Assembly (NCBI GenBank): GCA_023413135.1
Contig: JAEZQK010000097.1
Coordinates: forward strand, 1 to 64,000
Reading direction: 5' to 3'
DNA length: 64,000 bases
From: Bacillota bacterium
Lineage (GTDB): Bacteria; Bacillota; Clostridia; Christensenellales; Aristaeellaceae
Both the position numbers and the translations under genes were made by a program. The stretch's first letter is position 1; each line of letters begins with the position of its first letter. Below the pieces are notes generated by a model. The model was not told where the DNA came from. It saw only the letters and a list, made by a program, of their open reading frames with translations, and ran no database searches. This document shows, one piece after another, positions 58,182 to 64,000 of the stretch.

Positions 58182-59387
58182 GTGGAAGTTTATGTAGCGC
58201 GGCAGCCGATATTTGATAAAGGAATGGGCATTGTCGGCTATGAACTGTTATACCGGCGGAGCATGAACAATTTTTTCGAAGGTGTTGACGATAATCAGGC
58301 GACGGCGGATTTGATCAACAGCGCTTTCCTGGTGATGGAGTTCAATGAGCTTACAAGCGGAACAAGGGCGTTTATCAATTTCTCCACAGAGATGCTGATC
58401 AGGGAGATTCCCTTGCTGCTGCCCAAGGGGAGTATCGTCGTGGAGATAGTGGAAAGGGTGGAGGTTTCGCCTGAAGTCATCAAGGCTTGCCAAAAGCTCA
58501 AGGCGGAGGGGTATATGATCGCCCTGGATGACTTTACCTTTGAGGAATCCGGCATTCCGCTGCTTGAACTGGCTGATATCGTCAAGGTTGAGTTCACCGT
58601 AGTGGGTTTTGAAAAACAGCGCCGGTTTCTTAGAAAATATGGAAAACGCGTGAAGTTTCTGGCGGAGAAGGTGGAGACAAGGGAAGAATATCAGTTGGCC
58701 GCCTCCATGGGGTATGATTACTTTCAGGGCTACTTCTTCAGCAGGCCGGTGATTGAAAAGAAGCAGGAGATCGTCAGCATTCCATCGACCCTGCTGCGGC
58801 TGATGGCGGAGCTGAACCGGGAAGAGCCCGCCTTTCGGAAACTTGTAGAGATTATCCAAACGGATGTTGGGCTTTCATACAAGCTTTTAAAGCTGGCCGG
58901 ATCGGTATACTATGGCACCAGGTATGGTGTCTGCACTATCAGGCTCGCTTTGTCCCGCCTGGGTTTGATTGAAATCAGAAAATGGGTGTATCTCCTTCTT
59001 CTCAAGGATGTAAGAAACGTTGAGAACAAGGAATTAATCACCACCTGCCTTATACGCGCGAGATTTATGGAGCTGCTGGCATTGAAAACCGGCAAGGGCA
59101 CTAGAGAAAACGACTACTTTTTGGCAGGACTTTTCTCTGCCATACATGTGCTGCTCGATTGCACCATGGAGGAAGCCATAAGGGAACTGCCTATATCTCC
59201 CGGGGTGAAGGAGGCCTTGCTGGGGCAGGACAACGATATCAAGTGTGCCATGGATCTTGTTCTGAACTATGAGATGGGAAAATGGGACAAGGTGGATGCC
59301 ATGTGGCTTACTCCTTCCATGAGCAGGGAAGACCTGATGCAGATATACATCGAAGCGCTACAGTGGATATTCAGGCTGGATTTCTAA
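58182..59387 (+). CDS. EAL-HDOD (YuxH-like) signalling protein, copy 2
   Basis: A 401-residue paralogue, same length as copy 1 and mostly alignable without gaps. It keeps GYELLYR, FINFS, VVEIVERVE, ALDDFTF and YFQGYFFSRP and the HDOD half (DVGLSYKLLKLAGS, IRKWVYLLLLKD). Differences cluster in the HDOD domain and around residues 125-145. GTG 58182 is the start; AGGAAGAGG lies upstream. The pair arose by tandem duplication including the promoter. Confidence 0.88.
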   Translation: MEVYVARQPIFDKGMGIVGYELLYRRSMNNFFEGVDDNQATADLINSAFLVMEFNELTSGTRAFINFSTEMLIREIPLLLPKGSIVVEIVERVEVSPEVIKACQKLKAEGYMIALDDFTFEESGIPLLELADIVKVEFTVVGFEKQRRFLRKYGKRVKFLAEKVETREEYQLAASMGYDYFQGYFFSRPVIEKKQEIVSIPSTLLRLMAELNREEPAFRKLVEIIQTDVGLSYKLLKLAGSVYYGTRYGVCTIRLALSRLGLIEIRKWVYLLLLKDVRNVENKELITTCLIRARFMELLALKTGKGTRENDYFLAGLFSAIHVLLDCTMEEAIRELPISPGVKEALLGQDNDIKCAMDLVLNYEMGKWDKVDAMWLTPSMSREDLMQIYIEALQWIFRLDF

Positions 59388-59409
59388 AGGCCGACCCTAA
59401 AGGGCGTCC

Positions 59410-59438
59410 GCCCCGCACAGAATTGGGTGCGGGGCTTT
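59410..59438 (+). terminator. Terminator after EAL-HDOD gene 2
   Basis: GCCCCGCAC (59410-59418) pairs with GTGCGGGGC (59427-59435), loop of eight, then TTT. Short T-run. Confidence 0.65.
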
Positions 59439-59526
59439 ACATATCTGAATAACTCCACCGTTTGCATATCCGCACTGCCGGGTTGTACCGCATGGCAATG
59501 GAAGACAACAAAAGCCATGAGGGTGC

Positions 59527-59556
59527 ATGTCATATGGGGTGTATGTGTGGTATGAT
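59527..59556 (+). promoter_or_regulatory. Weak candidate promoter of the GH94 gene
   Basis: ATGTCA (59527-59532), 18-base spacer, TATGAT (59551-59556), preceded by TG at -14 (TGG). Position fits, about 30 bases before the ribosome site. Confidence 0.4.
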
Positions 59557-59587
59557 GTAGCATAAGAAGTTGTGGGGAGGCGTTTTC

Positions 59588-61978
59588 ATGCGCTACGGGT
59601 ATTTTGACAATGCGGCCAAGGAATATGTGATCGACCGGGTGGACGTGCCCGTATCCTGGACCAACTATGTGGGTACCCAGCGGATGGGCGGTGTGTTCAA
59701 CCATACGGCGGGAGGCTATGTATGGCTGGATTCGCCCCAGTACCACCGCATTACCCGCTTTCGGCCCAACGGCGTGCCTATGGACAGGCCCGGCCACTAT
59801 GTGTATTTGAGAGATGCGGAAACGGGCAAATACTGGTCGGTAAGCTGGCAGCCCACAGGCCTCCCGCTCACACAGGCGAAATACGCCTGCCGACATGGGC
59901 TCAGCTATTCAAAATATCTGTGCGAATACGAGGGCATTTCTGCCAGCCAGACCATTTTCATTCCAAGAAACGATGAGGTGGTTTTGTGGGATGTGACCAT
60001 CGAGAACACCTCCGATAAGGAACGTGCGCTGGATGTGTTCGGGTATGTGGAATTTTCCTTCCACCATATCGATATGGACAATCAAAACTTCCAAATGAGC
60101 CTGTACGCCACCGGTTCAAGGTATCAGGACGGAGCCGTGGAATACGAACTGCACTACGAGGAGGACAGTTACCAATACTTCACCGCCAGCTTCCAGCCCG
60201 TAAGTTTTGATTGCTTGCGGGATGGTTTCATCGGCCCATACCGCACCGAAACGAATCCCCTTGGCGTGGAAAAGGGACTTCTTTCAGGCAGCTTTGAAAA
60301 GACGGGCAACCATTGCGGGGCGCTGCATACCCACATCACCTTAAAGCCGGGGAAAAAGAAGCGCATTTTGTTCATTCTCGGTCAGGGCAACTGCAAAGAG
60401 GCGAAGAAGGCCAGAGAAAAGTATGATTTCCTTGCGGTGGACGCGGCTTTCAAAGATTTGGCTACCTTCTGGGCGGAAAAGCTTTCAAGGCTGCAAATAG
60501 TAACGCCCAACCCCGATATGGATACCAGCCTGAACCTGTGGACCCTGTACCAAAGCGAGGTCAACGTCATGTTCTCCCGCTTTGCCTCCTTCATTGAGGT
60601 GGGCGGCCGCACGGGTCTTGGCTACCGGGATACAGCCCAGGATGCCATGTGCGTACCCCATTCCAATCCGGATATGTGCCGCACGCGTATTTTGCAATTG
60701 CTGCGGGGCCAGGTGCGGGAGGGCTATGGGCTGCACTTGTTTGACCCCGCCTGGTTCACGCCGGGCAAAAAGCAATCCTTCCAGTCGCCTACGGTGGTGC
60801 CTACGCCCGACAAGAGCACCATGATCCATGGCCTGAAGGACGTATGCGCCGACGACGCGCTGTGGCTGATCCCCGCAATCTGCGAATATGTGCGGGAAAC
60901 GGGGGATACGGACTTTTTCCATCAGGTGATCCCCTATGCCGACGGCGGCCAGGATACGGTGTACGAGCACATGAAGAAGATCCTTGACTTTACTTACAGC
61001 CAGCTGGGCGCCCATGGCATTGCCAAAGGACTTCGGGCCGACTGGAACGACTGCCTGAACCTGGGTGGCGGGGAAAGCGCTATGGTGGCTTTCCTGCACC
61101 TGTGGGCTTTGAACCACTTCCTCTCGGTGGCGAATTACTTAAGCCGCAGCGAGGATGTGCGGTTATACCGGGCCATGGAAAAAGAAATGGCGGAAAACTG
61201 CCGCCGCGTTCTGTGGAACGGCAAGTGGTTCATTCGCGGTATTACGGGCAAAGGTGCGCCCATCGGCACGTTGGACTCCGCTGAAGGGAAAGTGCACCTG
61301 GAGAGCAATACCTGGGCCGTGATCTCCGGGGCGGTGACGCGGGAGCAGGGGGAATCCGCCATGGACGCGGTGATGGACTATCTGTTCACCCCCTACGGGC
61401 TGATGCTCAACGCCCCGTCCTTCACCATTCCCGACGATTCCATCGGTTTTGTTGCCCGCGTTTATCCCGGCGTGAAGGAAAACGGGGCAATTTTCAGCCA
61501 TCCCAACCCCTGGGCCTGGGTGGCGGAAACCATGTTGGGCCGGGGCGGCAAAGCCATGAAGATGTACAACGCGCTGCTGCCGGTACGCCAAAACGATATG
61601 ATCGAAATCCGTCAAAGTGAGCCTTATGCTTACTGCCAGTTCATCATGGGCAAGGAGCACACCGCCCACGGAAGGGCCAGGCACCCTTGGATGACGGGCA
61701 GCGCAGGCTGGGCCTACTACGCCGCCACCAGGTATATGCTGGGCATCCGGCCCGAGTGGGACGGCCTGACCATCGACCCCTGCATTCCGGCAGACTGGGA
61801 GGGCTTCACGGTCACCCGCGTCTTCCGGGGGGCAACCTACCGCATCGCGGTGAAAAATCCCACGCATGTGGAAAAAGGCGTTTCCCGGCTGCGCTTGGAC
61901 GGGCAGGATGTGGACCGCATCCCCGTATGCCAGGCAGGTACGGTGCACACCGTTGAAGTTGTTATGGGAAACATGTAA
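59588..61978 (+). CDS. GH94 disaccharide phosphorylase (chitobiose/cellobiose phosphorylase type)
   Basis: A 796-residue inverting phosphorylase that splits a beta-linked disaccharide with phosphate to give an alpha-sugar 1-phosphate and a free sugar. Family landmarks: MRYGYFDNAAKEYVI at the start, GLGYRDTAQDAM, the catalytic acid in LRADWNDCLNLGGGE and HPNPWAWVAE; the C-terminal jelly-roll contains FRGATYRIAVKNP. Segments such as RPGHYVYLRDAETGKYWSVS and GLHLFDPAWF are, from memory, closer to N,N'-diacetylchitobiose phosphorylases than to cellobiose phosphorylases. GGGAGG before ATG 59588. Cytoplasmic; operon with the phosphohexomutase. Confidence 0.85.
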   Translation: MRYGYFDNAAKEYVIDRVDVPVSWTNYVGTQRMGGVFNHTAGGYVWLDSPQYHRITRFRPNGVPMDRPGHYVYLRDAETGKYWSVSWQPTGLPLTQAKYACRHGLSYSKYLCEYEGISASQTIFIPRNDEVVLWDVTIENTSDKERALDVFGYVEFSFHHIDMDNQNFQMSLYATGSRYQDGAVEYELHYEEDSYQYFTASFQPVSFDCLRDGFIGPYRTETNPLGVEKGLLSGSFEKTGNHCGALHTHITLKPGKKKRILFILGQGNCKEAKKAREKYDFLAVDAAFKDLATFWAEKLSRLQIVTPNPDMDTSLNLWTLYQSEVNVMFSRFASFIEVGGRTGLGYRDTAQDAMCVPHSNPDMCRTRILQLLRGQVREGYGLHLFDPAWFTPGKKQSFQSPTVVPTPDKSTMIHGLKDVCADDALWLIPAICEYVRETGDTDFFHQVIPYADGGQDTVYEHMKKILDFTYSQLGAHGIAKGLRADWNDCLNLGGGESAMVAFLHLWALNHFLSVANYLSRSEDVRLYRAMEKEMAENCRRVLWNGKWFIRGITGKGAPIGTLDSAEGKVHLESNTWAVISGAVTREQGESAMDAVMDYLFTPYGLMLNAPSFTIPDDSIGFVARVYPGVKENGAIFSHPNPWAWVAETMLGRGGKAMKMYNALLPVRQNDMIEIRQSEPYAYCQFIMGKEHTAHGRARHPWMTGSAGWAYYAATRYMLGIRPEWDGLTIDPCIPADWEGFTVTRVFRGATYRIAVKNPTHVEKGVSRLRLDGQDVDRIPVCQAGTVHTVEVVMGNM

Positions 61979-62001
61979 AATAGGGGAGAGGCGGGAAAGC
62001 C

Positions 62002-63417
62002 ATGATTACGTTTGGCACGGGCGGCTGGCGGGCCATTATCGGGGAGGATTTTACCAAGGAAAACGTGCAGCGGCTGACATTGGCCGTGGCCCGCCGCATG
62101 AAAGCGGAGGATGTTGTTACTCCGGGCTTTGTGATCGGTTACGACAGGCGCTTTCTATCCCGGGAAGCGGCCCGCTGGGCGGCGGAAGTGATGGCGGCGG
62201 AGCATATCCACACCTATCTGATCACAAGGGAGGCTCCGACGCCGCTGATCATGTTCACGGTGCGCTATTACGGGCTGCATTACGGCATGGCCGTTACCGC
62301 CAGCCATAACCCGGCGCTGTACAACGGCATCAAGCTGTTCACCAGGGGCGGGCGGGACGCGGCCCAGGAGATTACCGAGCCTATCGGGGAAAGCGCCAAC
62401 GCGATCGGGAAAGAGGAGATCTCCGCCATACCTTACGAGCATGCGGTGATGAAGGGGTTGGTGGAGGAGATCAATCCCCAAAACCAATATCTTGATGCCA
62501 TCATCCGCGGCGTGAACATGGATGCCATCCGTTCCAGAAACCTGCGCATTATCCTGGACCCCATGTACGGCGTGAGCCGCACGTCGCTGCAGACCATTCT
62601 TCTAACAGCCAGATGCGATGTGGATGTGATCCACGAGCGGCACGACGCGCTGTTTGGCGGCAGGCTCCCCGCACCCAATGTGGAAACGCTGGGCGCGCTT
62701 CGCGGCGCGGTATTGGAGAGCAGGGCCGACATCGGCATCGCCACCGACGGGGATGCGGACCGAATCGGCGTGATCGACGATACCGGGCGGTTCATCCACC
62801 CCAATGAGATTCTGGTGCTTTTGTATTACTACCTGCTCAAGTACAAGCGCTGGCACGGCCCGGCGGTGCGCAATCTGGCCACCACACACTTGCTGGACAA
62901 GGTGGCCGCCGCCTTTGGGGAAACGTGCTACGAGGTGCCCGTGGGCTTCAAGCATATTTCTGCCGCCATGGAAAAATACAATGCCGTGATCGGCGGCGAG
63001 TCCTCCGGCGGGCTCACGGTGCGTGGCCATATTCTGGGCAAGGACGGCATCCACGCCGCAACGCTGCTTGTGGAAATGATGGCAGTCACCGGGGAAAAGC
63101 TGAGCGTCCTCACGAAAAGAATGTACCAGGAATTCGGCGAAGCCTATATGGCCGAATATGACTGGCCCTTTGAGCCGGAGCAAAAGGAGAGGCTGCTTCG
63201 TTTGTTGATGGAGGAAAAGAAGCTGCCGGTTTTCCCGGAGGAAGTCGAAAGCGTTTCCTACATGGACGGCGTGAAGGTCCGCTTTGTAAATGGCTGGATC
63301 ATCATCCGCTTCAGCGGCACGGAGCCAAGGCTCCGGGTATTCTGCGAAATGCCCGACAGGGAGCGGGCGGAAGCGATGTGCCTGACCGCCGCCCATTTCC
63401 TGGGATTGAAGATGTAG
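62002..63417 (+). CDS. Phosphohexomutase (PGM/PMM/phosphoacetylglucosamine mutase family)
   Basis: A 471-residue alpha-D-phosphohexomutase. The catalytic phosphoserine is in TASHNP (about residue 96-101), the metal loop is DGDADR, the sugar-binding loop GGESSGG and the phosphate loop RFSGTEPRLR. It moves phosphate from C1 to C6 of a hexose or N-acetylhexosamine. It lies 23 bases after GH94, so it most likely converts that enzyme's sugar 1-phosphate into the 6-phosphate for glycolysis, either Glc-1-P or GlcNAc-1-P. Confidence 0.88.
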   Translation: MITFGTGGWRAIIGEDFTKENVQRLTLAVARRMKAEDVVTPGFVIGYDRRFLSREAARWAAEVMAAEHIHTYLITREAPTPLIMFTVRYYGLHYGMAVTASHNPALYNGIKLFTRGGRDAAQEITEPIGESANAIGKEEISAIPYEHAVMKGLVEEINPQNQYLDAIIRGVNMDAIRSRNLRIILDPMYGVSRTSLQTILLTARCDVDVIHERHDALFGGRLPAPNVETLGALRGAVLESRADIGIATDGDADRIGVIDDTGRFIHPNEILVLLYYYLLKYKRWHGPAVRNLATTHLLDKVAAAFGETCYEVPVGFKHISAAMEKYNAVIGGESSGGLTVRGHILGKDGIHAATLLVEMMAVTGEKLSVLTKRMYQEFGEAYMAEYDWPFEPEQKERLLRLLMEEKKLPVFPEEVESVSYMDGVKVRFVNGWIIIRFSGTEPRLRVFCEMPDRERAEAMCLTAAHFLGLKM

Positions 63418-63449
63418 CTAAATCAGGCAATTGCGGAATGTGTTGTTTT

Positions 63450-63487
63450 GCGGGCGAACGTAATAGGGGCGGCCTTTGGTCGCCCGC
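63450..63487. repeat. Small relative of the GCGGGCGA palindromic repeat
   Basis: GCGGGCGA (63450-63457) and TCGCCCGC (63480-63487) form an 8-bp stem around sequence with AGGGGCG, echoing the arms at 13732 and 20884. It lies between the mutase and kinase genes. Confidence 0.5.
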
Positions 63488-63530
63488 ATATTTCACAATT
63501 ACCTAATCAAACAGCATGGAGGCGTATGTC

Positions 63531-64000
63531 ATGCGCCCAAAACTCCGCTCATATATAAAATCCCTGCGCTTCCGCATCCTTATGATCGTGCTTTTGTGCT
63601 GGCTTTTGCCTGCGCTGGCGCTGGGGGGATATATGGGCGGCGCCTTTTTTGGCGCGCTTCAGGAAAAGACGGAGGCGGCCTTGGCCTCCAGCGCGGAGCA
63701 TGCCCATACGCTCACCATTCAAATCATCCAGCGCGCCATCACCCTGGCCAAGGATGCCACCTACGACGGGGAGCTGGATGATGCCTATGCCGGACTTGAG
63801 GCACAGAAGCTGAGCTATCACGACTTTTACCGCATCAGCCGCAATTACCTGGAACGCAAGTATGGCCGGGATTCGCTATTCACCTTCGCGGCCTACTTTC
63901 CCTTAAGCCGCCCCGACGCATTTATGTATACCGTGGCCGGGTACCAAAGTGCGCTGGGTTTTCAACAAAACTGCCAGCAGCTGGCCATGGATATGGGGCT
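63531..64000 (+). CDS. Membrane sensor protein, probably YesM-like histidine kinase (partial)
   Basis: An open frame from ATG 63531 (GGAGG at 63518-63522) runs without stop to the window end, giving at least 156 residues. A basic cytoplasmic start, one transmembrane helix (about residues 16-36, MIVLLCWLLPALALGGYMG) and a long extracytoplasmic region are visible; the kinase core is beyond the window. The layout matches YesM-type sensor kinases that control nearby sugar uptake operons. Not related to the GH94 gene by overlap; 113 bases separate it from the mutase. Confidence 0.65.
   Translation, partial: MRPKLRSYIKSLRFRILMIVLLCWLLPALALGGYMGGAFFGALQEKTEAALASSAEHAHTLTIQIIQRAITLAKDATYDGELDDAYAGLEAQKLSYHDFYRISRNYLERKYGRDSLFTFAAYFPLSRPDAFMYTVAGYQSALGFQQNCQQLAMDMG

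Noticed and set aside
1..64000. CRISPR arrays, transposases, integrases or phage genes
   Set aside because: No regularly spaced repeat series and no recognisable recombinase or phage protein in any frame examined; repeats seen are palindromic or dispersed.

Overview
The window looks like a Gram-positive, endospore-lineage-type anaerobe, probably an uncultured member of the class Clostridia (Christensenellales/Oscillospirales-like). This is inferred from strong AGGAGG ribosome sites, the tuf-rpmG-secE-nusG-rplK-rplA order, LplB/YtcP-type sugar importers, a YesM-like sensor kinase and vegetative promoters of the TTGACA/TATAAT kind. Most of the window is moderately GC-rich; the glycan locus at about 39.9-55.5 kb is visibly richer in A+T. 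No rRNA, tRNA, CRISPR array, transposase or phage gene was seen.

Layout. 0-2.6 kb: end of tuf and the ribosomal/transcription-elongation operon, which stops after rplA with rplJ-rplL missing, followed by repeat-rich DNA. 3-7.4 kb: a DtxR-type regulator, a small membrane protein, recO and a three-gene ABC-2 exporter. 7.5-13.5 kb: a large PAS-GAF-GGDEF-HD-GYP c-di-GMP protein, a Mef-like macrolide-efflux gene behind a seven-codon leader peptide, and a DMT-family transporter. 13.9-19.6 kb: a probable pectin-fragment module (PL22-like lyase, LplB-YtcP-binding-protein importer, SGNH esterase). 19.7-24.1 kb: GNAT, Nudix, an isopropylmalate/(Re)-citrate synthase-family enzyme and aspartate aminotransferase, the last two behind a candidate attenuator. 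24.5-35.5 kb: TetR plus a condensation-fold acyltransferase, two sigma/anti-sigma pairs, a secreted SH3-repeat protein, and two paralogous unrecognised proteins next to an AraC regulator. 35.5-36.4 kb: a gene-free stretch with a tandemly duplicated structured element whose base changes fit an RNA from the minus strand. 36.4-55.1 kb: a two-armed, convergent cell-surface or protein glycosylation locus. 55.6-59.4 kb: deoC and two tandem EAL-HDOD proteins with matching promoters. 59.6-64 kb: a GH94 disaccharide phosphorylase, a phosphohexomutase and the start of a sensor kinase.

How the parts fit. In the glycan locus the plus arm (37.7-49.4 kb) supplies an NAD-dependent sugar epimerase/dehydratase, a TarI/IspD-like cytidylyltransferase, a CDP-glycerol-transferase-like protein fused to a propeller, GT2, GT32 and WbsX-type glycosyltransferases and two DUF115 (Maf-like) proteins. 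The minus arm (55.1-49.4 kb) is a translationally coupled operon of a pyruvyltransferase-like protein, two radical-SAM enzymes, a NeuB-type nonulosonate synthase and a NeuA-type cytidylyltransferase fused to a HAD phosphatase. Together they suggest a CMP-activated nonulosonic acid, possibly further modified, attached to a protein or envelope polymer. A decayed second neuA sits in the plus arm. Many proteins of both arms share an N-terminal Rossmann-like module. Outside this locus several dispersed repeat families occupy the intergenic gaps.
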